From Candidatus Terasakiella magnetica (GTDB lineage: Bacteria > Pseudomonadota > Alphaproteobacteria > Rhodospirillales > Terasakiellaceae), in contig NZ_FLYE01000048.1 of the NCBI RefSeq assembly GCF_900093605.1, forward strand, positions 1-64,000: 64,000 bases of DNA. Direction: 5' to 3'. Both the position numbers and the translations under genes were made by a program. Every line of letters begins with the position of its first letter. Positions within the stretch are counted from its first letter, which is position 1. The notes under the pieces were generated by a model. The model had not been told where the DNA came from. It worked only from the letters and a program-made list of their open reading frames with translations, and did not search any database. Shown here piece after piece: positions 27,485-37,197 of this stretch.

Positions 27485-29991
27485 CAACATCTCCCTTAAA
27501 ACTTGGCTATCCGGTTGAAGAAACATTCCCTGAGTTAAAAAACGCGCTCAGCCAAAATAACTGCGCTATTTTAGAAGCCCCACCGGGCGCAGGTAAGACA
27601 ACGCTCGTGCCCCTTGCCTTGCTCAATGAGCCATGGCTTGGTAATCAAAAAATCATCATGCTTGAGCCACGCCGCCTTGCCGCACGTATGGCGGCAACCC
27701 GCATGGCAAGCCTGTTGGGTGAAGAGGTTGGTCAAAGCGTTGGCTATCGTATTCGCCAAGATAAGAAGATCAGCGCCAAGACCCGCATCGAAGTGGTGAC
27801 AGAAGGTATTTTAACCCGCCAAATCCAAGACGACCCCGAACTTGATGGCATTGGCCTTGTGATTTTTGATGAGTTTCATGAGCGCAACCTTCAAGGTGAT
27901 CTTGGGCTCGCCTTCTGCCTTGAGACCATGGCCGCCTTGCGCGATGACCTTCGCCTGCTTGTCATGTCTGCTACATTAGATGGAGCTTCTCTTTCAAGCT
28001 TTTTAGATGACGCACCTTGCATCACCAGTCAGGGCAAAAGCTTTGAGGTCGAGACAAAAAACCTGCCCCGCCCTGATAAATTCAGCCTTGCCCAAGATGT
28101 GGCTAAAGCTGTGAATAAGGCAGTGCGCGAAGAAAGCGGCAATATTCTTGTCTTTCTCCCCGGTGAAGGTGAGATCCGCAAAACCGAACAGCTCTTAAAA
28201 GATCAATATGGCTCTGACCCCAGCATCCTTATTGCCCCGCTTTATGGGGCATTAAGCCAAGCCCAACAGGATTTGGCCATCTCACCAACCGTGCAAGGCA
28301 AAAGCAAAATCGTTCTTGCCACCACCATTGCGGAAACCAGCCTGACCATTGAAGGCATTCGGGTAGTCATTGATTGTGGTTTAAAGCGGGTCTCTCGTTT
28401 TGATGCTGCCAAGGCCATGTCGAAACTTGAAACCGTACGGGTTTCAAAAGCCTCAGCCACTCAGCGAAAGGGACGTGCAGGGCGCATGGAAGCCGGTGTG
28501 TGCTATCAGCTTTGGCCCAAGGCCGAAACCCAAGCCTTACAGGAACGTGATATTCCTGAAATTCTGGAATGTGACCTCACCCCTTTTGCCTTGGACCTAG
28601 CCTCGTGGGGGGTAAAAAGGCCTGATGAGCTGAAACTCTTAGACCTTCCCAACCAGAGCCAGCTTGAAAAAGCTCAAGAGCTCCTCATCACCCTTGGGGC
28701 CTTAGATAAAAACCTGATCTTGAGTGAGCATGGTAAAGAGATGCAGAAACTTTCTTTGCATCCCCGCATCGCCCATATGGTGTTAAAGGCAAGAGAGGAA
28801 GGCCAAGGTGAGGCGGCACTGGCCTGTGAGATTGCCGCAACGCTACATGACGGGCCCCTTTTTAAAGGCAGGCGTGAATGTGATATTCGTAACGCACTCA
28901 GCCTGTTTCAGTCTAAAAAACAAGATCGCAACCTTGCAAAAGGTGCTTTTTATCGCGCCAAAGAAACCGTAAAGATCTTAAAAAAACGCCTAAAGCTGAA
29001 AGATGCAAAACCTGCTTCGATCTTGGAAGCTGGACGAATTTTGGCCCTTGCCTATCCTGATCGCCTTGCAAAACTGCGTGCAAAAGGCAAAGGGGATTAT
29101 CACTTAAGTGCCGGCATCGGTGCGAACCTTTCTGAAGATGACCCGCTTTTTGGAGAAGACTATCTGGTTGTTGCCCATATGGGGGGCACACAGGCACAAG
29201 GGCGCATTTTTACAGCCGCCCCCATTACTTTACAGGATATTGAAACAGACTTTGCCCATCAGATCATTGAAGAGGAAGAAATCGGTTGGGATAAACGCAC
29301 TCAGGCTGCCACGGCACAAAGAGTGCGGCGCATCGGTGCCCTTAAACTTAAAACAACCCCGATTAAAAACATTGCTCCTGAGCGTTTGAGCGAAGCCCTG
29401 TGCGCAGGCATCCGCCAATTGGGCATACATGTTCTATCTTGGGATAAAGACAGCCAAAACCTGTGCCAACGGGTTGAGTTTTTACGTTATAACGATACAT
29501 CGTGGCCTGATATGAGTGAGACAGGCCTGTTAGACAGTTTAGAAGACTGGTTATCACCTTTTTTAAACGGATGCTGTCGGATTGATCATTTGAAAAAGGT
29601 AGATCTCCAAGCGGCTCTCTTGTCAAAGATGAGCTGGGAAGACCAACAAAAGCTCAATCAGCAGGCCCCTACACATTACCGCGTGCCCAGTGGGTCTAAC
29701 ATCCGACTTGATTATAGTAATTCTAAAAAACCTGTTTTATCGGTCAAATTACAAGAAATGTTTGGTGAGCCCCAATCCCCCACCATCAATAATGGACAAT
29801 GTAATTTACAAATCCATCTCCTCTCGCCTGCCGGACGCCCTTTGCAAGTGACTGAAGATTTAGAGAGTTTTTGGCAAAATGGATACGATTCGGTAAAAAA
29901 AGAAATGAAAGGGCGTTATCCCAAACACCCATGGCCCGATAATCCTATTGCGGCAATTGCAACAGGTAAAACCAAACGAAAAATGCACTAA
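27481..29991 (+). CDS. hrpB: ATP-dependent helicase HrpB
   Basis: 836 residues, the usual HrpB length. A DEAH-type helicase core has Walker A APPGAGKT (33-40), the box DEFH (130-133), MSATLDG (motif III) and QRKGRAGR (motif VI), followed by the HA2 region and the HrpB-specific C-terminal domain (LSPAGRPLQVT and HPWPDNP). It is a putative RNA helicase; its target is not known, though some gammaproteobacterial relatives affect mRNA processing. AT-rich sequence follows. Confidence 0.95.
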   Translation: MTTSPLKLGYPVEETFPELKNALSQNNCAILEAPPGAGKTTLVPLALLNEPWLGNQKIIMLEPRRLAARMAATRMASLLGEEVGQSVGYRIRQDKKISAKTRIEVVTEGILTRQIQDDPELDGIGLVIFDEFHERNLQGDLGLAFCLETMAALRDDLRLLVMSATLDGASLSSFLDDAPCITSQGKSFEVETKNLPRPDKFSLAQDVAKAVNKAVREESGNILVFLPGEGEIRKTEQLLKDQYGSDPSILIAPLYGALSQAQQDLAISPTVQGKSKIVLATTIAETSLTIEGIRVVIDCGLKRVSRFDAAKAMSKLETVRVSKASATQRKGRAGRMEAGVCYQLWPKAETQALQERDIPEILECDLTPFALDLASWGVKRPDELKLLDLPNQSQLEKAQELLITLGALDKNLILSEHGKEMQKLSLHPRIAHMVLKAREEGQGEAALACEIAATLHDGPLFKGRRECDIRNALSLFQSKKQDRNLAKGAFYRAKETVKILKKRLKLKDAKPASILEAGRILALAYPDRLAKLRAKGKGDYHLSAGIGANLSEDDPLFGEDYLVVAHMGGTQAQGRIFTAAPITLQDIETDFAHQIIEEEEIGWDKRTQAATAQRVRRIGALKLKTTPIKNIAPERLSEALCAGIRQLGIHVLSWDKDSQNLCQRVEFLRYNDTSWPDMSETGLLDSLEDWLSPFLNGCCRIDHLKKVDLQAALLSKMSWEDQQKLNQQAPTHYRVPSGSNIRLDYSNSKKPVLSVKLQEMFGEPQSPTINNGQCNLQIHLLSPAGRPLQVTEDLESFWQNGYDSVKKEMKGRYPKHPWPDNPIAAIATGKTKRKMH

Positions 29992-30005
29992 AGTATGATA
30001 AATCG

Positions 30006-30021
30006 TAGGTATATCTACCTA
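30006..30021. other. Small AT-rich hairpin after hrpB
   Basis: TAGGTA (30006-30011) and TACCTA (30016-30021) flank TATC. It is followed by a TA-rich stretch. It may help end hrpB transcription. The rest of 29992-30208 is probably the promoter region for pomAB; no confident sigma-28 or sigma-54 element was found. Confidence 0.3.
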
Positions 30022-30208
30022 TATATATGTATACACACAAAAAATGGTGCATTTTTAGCGAGTTGACTGTTGCCCCATCCGACAAACGTAATGTAAAACT
30101 GTCTGAGGAAACGTGAGCATAATCTTTTTTAACGTTAAAACGTTGGTAAGGACTTTCGCGTTAATATGAGTTTTACGGCAAGCTGAATAACAAGAACGGC
30201 ACAATTGT

Positions 30209-30970
30209 ATGGATCTCGCAACGCTAATTGGTATCGTATTGGGCATGGACCTCATCGTGGCATCAATCATGATCGGTGGAGACCTCGGTGCCTTTATCAA
30301 CATTCCATCTATCGTGGTTGTGTTTGGTGGTACGACAGCTGCAACTCTTGTAAAATTCCCGCTTTCTGACTGTATCGCCGCACTCAAAATCGGCGGCAAG
30401 ATCGCCTTTAAAAACACAGCTGACGACCCTCGCAGCGTTTATGACATTGCCATTGAGCTGGCTGGTATCGTTCGTCAAAAAGGTCTTCTCGGCCTTGAAA
30501 GTGTTCAGGTTGAAAATGAATTGATGGCGCGTGGTATCCGCATGTGTGTGGATGGCATGGCTGCTGAAGTCATTAAAGAAAGTATCAGTAAAGAAGTCGA
30601 CATGACCCTAAAGGCTGAAATGCAGGGGGAGAGCTTCTGGCGCGGCATGGGCGATATGGCCCCGGCTTTTGGTATGATCGGAACTTTGATCGGTCTGGTA
30701 CAAATGCTTGCCAACTTGTCTGACCCGGCTGCGATTGGCCCGGCGATGGCGGTTGCGATGTTGACCACATTTTATGGTGCGGTTTTAGCCAACCTCATCT
30801 GTATTCCACTGGCGGATAAACTGGAAATTAAAATCGACAATACAAAAAATACACGTGCCTTGATTGTCGAAAGTGTGATGCAAATCCATGCCTCACAAAA
30901 CCCTATGGTTCTGCAAGAACTGCTTGGCGTATATCTGCCAGGTGGCAAGCCTGCAGAAGAGGAAGAGTAA
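30209..30970 (+). CDS. pomA: Flagellar stator protein PomA/MotA
   Basis: 253 residues with four membrane segments (about 1-22, 31-50, 148-170, 182-205) and a cytoplasmic loop carrying charged residues that touch the rotor. The segment PAFGMIGTLIGLVQML with the conserved Pro is the MotA/PomA signature. Length and partner resemble the sodium-driven PomA group more than the 280-residue proton MotA. It forms a 5:2 channel with PomB; the ion is inferred from similarity only. Confidence 0.9.
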   Translation: MDLATLIGIVLGMDLIVASIMIGGDLGAFINIPSIVVVFGGTTAATLVKFPLSDCIAALKIGGKIAFKNTADDPRSVYDIAIELAGIVRQKGLLGLESVQVENELMARGIRMCVDGMAAEVIKESISKEVDMTLKAEMQGESFWRGMGDMAPAFGMIGTLIGLVQMLANLSDPAAIGPAMAVAMLTTFYGAVLANLICIPLADKLEIKIDNTKNTRALIVESVMQIHASQNPMVLQELLGVYLPGGKPAEEEE

Positions 30971-30980
30971 GCTTTAGCCC

Positions 30981-31859
30981 ATGGCTGAACAAGAAGAAAA
31001 GAAATGCCCCCCGCAGGGCTCCCCAGCTTGGATGGCGACTTTCGCCGACCTGATGTCCCTGCTGTTGGTTCTTTTCGTGCTTCTTCTGACGTTTTCGGAA
31101 ATGAACGTTATTAAATACAAGCAAATGGCGGGTGCCATGCGCAATGCCTTTGGTATCTCAAAAGAAGATCGCCTTGCTGGTGTGATTGAGGTTGATGGGC
31201 AATTACAGCGCAAAGTCGCGCGTAACGTTTCGCCAACAGACATTCAAATCCCGACCGTTTCGATGGATATCCCCGATACCACCGACGAAGAAGAATTTGA
31301 TATTGATCCTCAGGAATCGCCTGAAGAGCAAGCAAGTGACGTTGAGAATGAAGTTGCAAAAATCATTGCTGAAGAAGCCGCTGATCAAGGTGTTGATGTG
31401 GAAAGAGAAGGCAATGAAGTTAAAATTCGCTTCCCAAGTGAAATTGCCTTTGGTTCCGGCTCCTCCAATATCGGCGCTGACTTTGCTGACCTTTTGGACA
31501 AGCTTACCGATGTGATCAAGAAATCACAGGGTCAAGTACAGGTCGGCGGACATACAGATAACATTCCTTTAGGTGGTGGTGGACAATACCGTTCCAACTG
31601 GGACCTTTCTGCCGCACGTGCGACCTCAGTTGTGCACCATTTCCTCAATCATTCTGATATTGCCCCTCAAAAAATGGCGGTTCAAGGCTTTGGTGATAGC
31701 CGCCCACTGGTCCCAAATGACAGTCCTGAAAACCGTTCACGCAACCGCCGCGTTGAAATTACCCTCGTTCTTGGTGAGGGTGAGCAAGAACAGGTCAATT
31801 CTGTTCAAGACCAGCTTGAAAGCGTGTTTGGCCCAAGACCGGATGGAAATCCAAAATAA
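30981..31859 (+). CDS. pomB: Flagellar stator protein PomB/MotB
   Basis: 292 residues. After a short cytoplasmic start comes PAWMATFADLMSLLLVLF, with the ion-binding Asp23, then FSEMNVIKYKQMAG as in Vibrio PomB. The acidic linker (100-140) leads to a periplasmic OmpA-type peptidoglycan-binding domain (GHTDNIPLGG, NWDLSAARA, NRSRNRRVEI). It anchors the stator to the wall. It sits 10 bases after pomA. Confidence 0.93.
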   Translation: MAEQEEKKCPPQGSPAWMATFADLMSLLLVLFVLLLTFSEMNVIKYKQMAGAMRNAFGISKEDRLAGVIEVDGQLQRKVARNVSPTDIQIPTVSMDIPDTTDEEEFDIDPQESPEEQASDVENEVAKIIAEEAADQGVDVEREGNEVKIRFPSEIAFGSGSSNIGADFADLLDKLTDVIKKSQGQVQVGGHTDNIPLGGGGQYRSNWDLSAARATSVVHHFLNHSDIAPQKMAVQGFGDSRPLVPNDSPENRSRNRRVEITLVLGEGEQEQVNSVQDQLESVFGPRPDGNPK

Positions 31860-31950
31860 TACCCCTTTTGTATAAGCTTCGGGTTGAACTGATCTCAGAT
31901 CAGGTTATGATAGTCTTGTAAAAAAATAGACAAACAACTGAACTACGTGC

Positions 31951-33534
31951 ATGTCGGACTTTGATTTCAGCGCCTATAAAGTGATGCTTTGCGATAATGA
32001 TCCTGCAAGCATTGATGCGGCGCGCACCACATATTTAGATAATGGCATTGGCGATTTCGTGGCAACACCGTCACCAGAAGAAGCCCTTGACCATATCCCT
32101 ATGATGAAGCCCGACCTTATGCTCATCGGGCTTAAATTCCCTGAAATTTCAGGTATCGAAGTTGTGCGCCAAATCCGTGGCCTAATGGATGGCGCCTTTT
32201 TCAAAACACCGATTCTTATTCTCTTAGATAAAGTTGCCCCCAACACACTGCGTGAAGCCTGCAAAGCGGGTATTGAAGGGGCCTTAAGAAAACCCCTTGA
32301 GGCGGAAAAGATCCTTCGTTTCAGCCGCTCGGTCATCTTAAAGCCACGTCGCTTTGTCTGTGTAAACCATTACTTTGGCCCTGAGCGACGCACGCTTGAA
32401 GATATAGAGCGTTCTAAAGAGTTATGTCGGCGCAAAGATGGCATTCAGGCCCCGGTCCAGCCGGGCAGAAGCTCGCTTGACAGCTCGCCTGTTATGAGTG
32501 GGGGCTTTAAAGGCAGTTCTATTGAGCTATTTGGGAATGATGCCCCCGCACCTGCAGCGACAAAACCAACGCCTCCCAAACAGGCGAAAGCCAGTGATGT
32601 AGAGGCAGCAGAAGTATCAAACCTGACCCAAGAAGCCCCCTCATCAGCTAGAAAAGCAGAACGTGTTGTTCAGCATGAAGCCTCCTCACACAGCCGTGGT
32701 GCGGCTGGTGCAACATTACAGGCACCCTCTTCACAAAAATCTAGTGGTTCCATCTTTGCTGGAGAAGATACAGCACAAGGTAAAAAAACCTCAAACGACT
32801 TTGCTTTAACTGATGATGCCCCAGCAAAACAAAGCAAAGAAGATTTTGACTTTGGCTTAGCTGAAGAAGAAAAGAAAAAGGCCAAGAGTAAGCAAGAAAA
32901 TCTCATCGAAGAAGAAGCAGCCTCTAAAAAGAAAGCACAAGCCAAAGTAGCTCTTGAAGAAGCTGAGAAAAAGGCCAAGAAAAAGAAAAAAGAAACTGAA
33001 GCAGGCCCTGCAGATGAAGATTTTGAAGAGATCGTTGATCTAGAAGAATGCTTGGAACAACATAAAGAATGGATCAACAGCGGTGGAAAAAACGGCAAAC
33101 GAGCCAAACGCCCCCATTCTGATTTTCGCGGTCAAGAAATTGCGGAAGTTGATTTTACAGGGGCAATCTTACCTCAATCCTGTTTTGAAGGTTTAAACTG
33201 TACCAGTACGGTCTTTCGAAAAGCTGACTTAAGCGGCTCGACCTTCAAAGAAGCTCTACTTTCAAGTTCTGATCTGCGCGTTGCGCGTCTGAGCAAAGTT
33301 GACATGCGCAATGCCAAATTAGACCGCTCTGACATGCTTGGGGCTGACCTATCTGAAGCTGACCTTGCCGGGGCGAGCCTACGCCGTGTCAACCTTAGTG
33401 GTGCAAACCTGCATCAGACCAATTTATGCGGTGTAAATCTCACAAGCGTTCAAGGCTTAATTGCTGAACAAGTCAAACGCGCCATTACCGATAGCACAAC
33501 GCGCCTGCCTTCAAACTTGAATATGGCGCCTTAA
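31951..33534 (+). CDS. Pseudo-receiver domain protein with pentapeptide repeats
   Basis: 527 residues in three parts. Residues 8-125 are a response-regulator receiver fold, but the phospho-acceptor Asp is replaced: PDLMLIGLKFPE has Gly60 where LLDL is expected, while the acidic pair near residue 15 and the Lys114 in RKP remain. A motif YFGPERR follows. Residues 165-375 are low complexity, Lys/Glu/Ala-rich and probably disordered or coiled. Residues 385-505 are pentapeptide repeats of the A(D/N)Lxx type, forming a right-handed beta helix. It sits 91 bases after pomB, so a role in motor control is possible. Its end overlaps the convergent dehydrogenase-like gene by 24 bases. Confidence 0.85.
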   Translation: MSDFDFSAYKVMLCDNDPASIDAARTTYLDNGIGDFVATPSPEEALDHIPMMKPDLMLIGLKFPEISGIEVVRQIRGLMDGAFFKTPILILLDKVAPNTLREACKAGIEGALRKPLEAEKILRFSRSVILKPRRFVCVNHYFGPERRTLEDIERSKELCRRKDGIQAPVQPGRSSLDSSPVMSGGFKGSSIELFGNDAPAPAATKPTPPKQAKASDVEAAEVSNLTQEAPSSARKAERVVQHEASSHSRGAAGATLQAPSSQKSSGSIFAGEDTAQGKKTSNDFALTDDAPAKQSKEDFDFGLAEEEKKKAKSKQENLIEEEAASKKKAQAKVALEEAEKKAKKKKKETEAGPADEDFEEIVDLEECLEQHKEWINSGGKNGKRAKRPHSDFRGQEIAEVDFTGAILPQSCFEGLNCTSTVFRKADLSGSTFKEALLSSSDLRVARLSKVDMRNAKLDRSDMLGADLSEADLAGASLRRVNLSGANLHQTNLCGVNLTSVQGLIAEQVKRAITDSTTRLPSNLNMAP

Positions 33535-34608
33535 CAACGCATCAATCATCACATCATGACTGAGACGAACAGGCAGAACCTCTTCATCCCAATCGGCTAT
33601 GATAAGCTGAGTGATCTCTTCGATCTTCTTTTCACTTAAAGGGAGTTTGGGGAGTTCAAGGCGTGCAACCCATCTTCTTAATGTGCCCACCAGTGATGCA
33701 TAGGCTTCTTCGCGGTCTTCAAAAGGGCGCTCAGCCAGCAATTCCCCCACAAGCGCATATTTATCCATGGCGGAATGATCTGGTAAAAATTCAGCCAACA
33801 TTTCAATTTGTGCATGACTGATTTCTGCACAGATCGTTGCACATGATTGCGCATAGGTCAGCTCGGTTTCCTGCTCAACACTCACGCCCAGACGATGGCT
33901 CAAACCAAAGCCTGCCTGACCTGAGCCCACACCTGCCATTAATGAGGCATAAAAAACTTCATCTCTGCCCTTTTGATCGCCCTCAATCCCTTTAACAAAA
34001 CCGCGCACAAACGATTCAAGACCAGACCACACCAAGGCATCAGATAGCACAGATGCTTTTGGTGAGACATAAGCCTCAACCAACAACATCAAAACAGCCA
34101 AGGAGCGTGCTGCAAAATCATCACGGTCCATCTCATCTAAAAAACTTGGGTCCGCACAAACGATTGTAGGCAAAAGGCTTGTGCGGCTCGTTTCTTCAAT
34201 GGCCCCGTCGCCACCAAAAACAACGCCATTCATGGGCGCACCCGTGCCTGCGGTTGTGGGCACAGCAATATGAGGGCAATCCCTGGCAACCAATTTGCCC
34301 GTATCAATGGCGCGCCCCCCACCAAGGGAAATAACGCAATCAATTTGGCTAAGATCAACTTCGTCCATAATAGCTTGGCTGGCTTGGCTTGTTTTTTTAC
34401 CTAAGGCGGAGATATGGCTCACGGCTATGCCTTGCACCTGCAACATGTCGCTGACTTCTTTTAACAGGCTAGGATGATCTTTAAGGTAAGCATCGCCAAT
34501 CAGCAGAACCCGCGTACCAAAAGGCAGCACCTGTCTTGCCAGTTTTTCAAAGACACCACGCCCAAAGACCAGTTCCGGTACGCCGCTTGCGCTAAAAAGA
34601 GTGCTCAT
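33511..34608 (-). CDS. Iron-containing alcohol dehydrogenase-like protein with a degenerate metal site
   Basis: 365 residues of the Fe-ADH/glycerol dehydrogenase superfamily. The NAD site is intact: SLGGGRAIDTGK (94-105) and PTTAGTGAPMN. The metal ligands are not: the usual D-x3-H before E-A-Y is Ala171-x3-Leu175, and the HG motif of the last His is absent, leaving only His238 (LSHRLG). It is therefore either inactive as a metal enzyme or uses different chemistry. It is single, divergent from the flavoprotein gene. Family placement is firm, activity doubtful. Confidence 0.8.
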   Translation of the reverse strand: MSTLFSASGVPELVFGRGVFEKLARQVLPFGTRVLLIGDAYLKDHPSLLKEVSDMLQVQGIAVSHISALGKKTSQASQAIMDEVDLSQIDCVISLGGGRAIDTGKLVARDCPHIAVPTTAGTGAPMNGVVFGGDGAIEETSRTSLLPTIVCADPSFLDEMDRDDFAARSLAVLMLLVEAYVSPKASVLSDALVWSGLESFVRGFVKGIEGDQKGRDEVFYASLMAGVGSGQAGFGLSHRLGVSVEQETELTYAQSCATICAEISHAQIEMLAEFLPDHSAMDKYALVGELLAERPFEDREEAYASLVGTLRRWVARLELPKLPLSEKKIEEITQLIIADWDEEVLPVRLSHDVMIDALLRRHIQV

Positions 34609-34744
34609 CGCCTATATCTCCATTTCAGATGCAGCCAATTTCTCACACCTTTGGGTAAAATCCAAATCAGAAATTTATCAGTTTACCCACAGCCCCCTTT
34701 ATGGCAGAACTCTGAGCGTCCTTATCAATTGAAAGACAGGTTTC

Positions 34745-35929
34745 ATGGCTCTTCACAATGTAGATGTGCTTATCATCGGTGCAGGTGCCGCAGGAATGAT
34801 GTGCGCCATAGAAGCCGCAAAACGTGGGCGCAAAACATTAGTCATTGACCATGCCAAGAAACTGGCGGAAAAAATCCGCATTTCCGGTGGCGGGCGATGT
34901 AACTTCACCAATATGGACATCACGCCTAAAAATTACCTGTCTGAAAATCCCCATTTCTGCAAGTCGGCCTTAAATCGCTATACAAACTGGGACTTCATCG
35001 GCCTAATGAGCGAATATGAAATCGCCTATCATGAACGCGACCACGGTCAACTTTTCTGTGATGACAGCGCCCAGCAGATCATTGATATGCTGGAAAAAGA
35101 ATGTCGCAAAGCCGGAGCAAAAATCCGCCTCAACACCAAAGTAGAAGGTGTGAGTAAAAATGACGGCGGCTTTTTAGTCATGAGTGATGAGGATGAGATT
35201 GAATGTGAACATCTTGTTGTTGCCTCAGGCGGGCTTTCCATTCCCAAAATCGGGGCGAGTAATTTCGGGCTAAAGCTTGCAGAAAAGATGGGGCTTAACG
35301 TTATTCATCCCCGCCCTGCCCTTGTGCCCTTTACCTTTGACCAAGAAACACGCGATAAGCTATCAGGCTTTCAAGGCATCGCCCTTGATAGTGTCATCAC
35401 CTACAAAAAGGCCGAATTTCGCGAAGCCTTACTCTTTACCCATAAGGGACTAAGCGGCCCCTCAATTTTGCAAATTTCGTCTTATTGGACACCGGGTGAA
35501 ACCGTGCAGGTTAACCTTGCCCCAGACACGGACGTTATGGCTGTTTTGAAAAAAGCCAAAAACGATCAACCCAAACAAGAAGCCCAAACGGTCATTTCAC
35601 AAATCTTGCCCAAACGTTTGGCTGTGCGTCTTGTTGAACAGGCTCAATGCCATGGCAAAATGGCGGAACTTTCTGATAAAAAGCTCCAAACCTTGGCTGA
35701 GTCCATTAACAACTGGCAACTCCTGCCCAGTGGGACAGAAGGCTATAAAACAGCTGAAGTCATGAGCGGCGGTGTGGATACAAATGAGCTTTCATCCAAA
35801 ACATTTGAAGCCAAAAAAGTGCCCGGCCTTTATTTCATCGGTGAAGTCGTCGATGTGACCGGGCATTTAGGTGGATTTAACTTCCAATGGGCATGGTCAT
35901 CTGGCTGGTGTGCCGGACAATTCGTTTAA
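34745..35929 (+). CDS. HI0933/BaiN-family FAD-dependent oxidoreductase
   Basis: 394 residues. An N-terminal FAD-binding Rossmann motif GAGAAG (12-17), then the family hallmark KIRISGGGRCNFTN, and near the end GLYFIGEVVDVTGHLGGFN with WAWSSG, which closes the FAD site. The family (PF03486) contains BaiN, a bile-acid reductase, but most members have no known substrate. It ends with a 4-base overlap with the convergent ald gene. Confidence 0.9.
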   Translation: MALHNVDVLIIGAGAAGMMCAIEAAKRGRKTLVIDHAKKLAEKIRISGGGRCNFTNMDITPKNYLSENPHFCKSALNRYTNWDFIGLMSEYEIAYHERDHGQLFCDDSAQQIIDMLEKECRKAGAKIRLNTKVEGVSKNDGGFLVMSDEDEIECEHLVVASGGLSIPKIGASNFGLKLAEKMGLNVIHPRPALVPFTFDQETRDKLSGFQGIALDSVITYKKAEFREALLFTHKGLSGPSILQISSYWTPGETVQVNLAPDTDVMAVLKKAKNDQPKQEAQTVISQILPKRLAVRLVEQAQCHGKMAELSDKKLQTLAESINNWQLLPSGTEGYKTAEVMSGGVDTNELSSKTFEAKKVPGLYFIGEVVDVTGHLGGFNFQWAWSSGWCAGQFV

Positions 35930-37038
35930 ACAAGGCTTGTTGGATCAAGATAATCATAGCCCAGATCATCCGCCACGGCCTTATAAGTCACGCGACCATT
36001 ATGAACATTAAGACCATTGAGCAAATGCGCATCATCCGCGCAGGCTTTTTGCCAACCTTTATTTGCCAAAGCCAAAGCAAAAGGCAAGGTGGCGTGGTTT
36101 AGGGCAAAGGTTGATGTGCGCGCCACAGCACCGGGCATGTTAGCCACACAATAATGCACCACATCATCAACAATATAGGTCGGGTCTTGGTGGGTTGTTG
36201 CTTTGGATGTTTCAAAACACCCGCCTTGATCAATCGCTACATCCACAATGACAGAGCCCCGCTTCATGGAAGAAAGTTGATCTTTGCTAATCAGTTTTGG
36301 CGCCGCCGCACCGGGTACAAGAACCGCCCCAACCACGAGGTCAGCCTCATAAACCAGCTCTTCAGTGGCATCTACACTGGCATATTGTGTCTTAAGGCGT
36401 GGACCATAGACATCATCCAGATAAGCCAAACGTTTAAGGGAGCGATCCAGTACTGTCACATCTGCCCCTAAGCCCATCGCCATGCGCGCAGCGTTGGTGC
36501 CCACAACACCACCACCAATAACAACAACTTTACCCGGTTGAACGCCCGGCACACCGCCAAGTAAAACACCGCGCCCGCCATTTGCTTTTTGCAAGGCAGC
36601 GGCACCAACCTGAATGGACATACGACCAGCAACTTCTGACATAGGGGCCAGTAAAGGCAAGCCACCTTGCGCATCAGTAATGGTTTCATATGCAATGCAG
36701 GTTGCCCCAGATTTGACCAGACCTTCTGTTTGTGCAGGATCAGGCGCGAGGTGAAGATAGGTAAAGAGCAACTGGTCTTTACTTAGTTGTTCATATTCAA
36801 CTTTTTGCGGCTCTTTCACCTTAATGATCATTTCAGCACGATCAAAAATCTCAGCTGCTGTGCCGACAATCTTGGCACCCGCCTTTTCATAATCTTCATT
36901 GGAGCAGCCAATACCGCCACCGGCGTTTGTTTCCACCAAAACCTCATGACCATGATGGACCATTTCGCGCACCGAACTGGGCGTCAAACCCACACGATAT
37001 TCATGGTTTTTGATTTCTTTTGGGACACCGATAAGCAT
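35926..37038 (-). CDS. ald: Alanine dehydrogenase
   Basis: Reversible NAD-dependent deamination of L-alanine to pyruvate and ammonium. 370 residues, starting MLIGVPKEIKNHEYRVGLTP. Lys75 (KVKEP) and His96 (LHLAP) match the catalytic residues of the Bacillus enzyme at the same numbers. NAD is bound at GGGVVGTNAARMA. It is divergent from an Lrp-type regulator with a palindrome between them, the common ald/aldR arrangement. Confidence 0.97.
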   Translation of the reverse strand: MLIGVPKEIKNHEYRVGLTPSSVREMVHHGHEVLVETNAGGGIGCSNEDYEKAGAKIVGTAAEIFDRAEMIIKVKEPQKVEYEQLSKDQLLFTYLHLAPDPAQTEGLVKSGATCIAYETITDAQGGLPLLAPMSEVAGRMSIQVGAAALQKANGGRGVLLGGVPGVQPGKVVVIGGGVVGTNAARMAMGLGADVTVLDRSLKRLAYLDDVYGPRLKTQYASVDATEELVYEADLVVGAVLVPGAAAPKLISKDQLSSMKRGSVIVDVAIDQGGCFETSKATTHQDPTYIVDDVVHYCVANMPGAVARTSTFALNHATLPFALALANKGWQKACADDAHLLNGLNVHNGRVTYKAVADDLGYDYLDPTSLV

Positions 37039-37146
37039 AACTGTTCTCCTTGCCTGATAAAGGGCTCGCTATTGATATATTTGTTATCGTTAAGCCTATA
37101 TCAAGCCTTGGAGAATTTGCTGCCTATTTCAACTGGTAAAACGACC

Positions 37147-37160
37147 ATTATTCGAATAAT
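37147..37160. promoter_or_regulatory. Candidate Lrp-type operator between ald and the regulator
   Basis: ATTATTCGAATAAT is a perfect 14-base palindrome, 38 bases before the lrp start and about 110 from the ald start. A second AT-rich half-match (AAATTATTCAATTT) follows at about 37167-37180, giving the repeated-site layout Lrp proteins favour. Binding is inferred. Confidence 0.5.
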
Positions 37161-37197
37161 ATTTATAAATTATTCAATTTAAGAGAATTTTATTGCT

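Noticed and set aside
30070-30208. Sigma-28 promoter for pomAB
   Set aside because: TAAAACTG at about 30090 lacks a matching -10 at proper distance; too weak to list.
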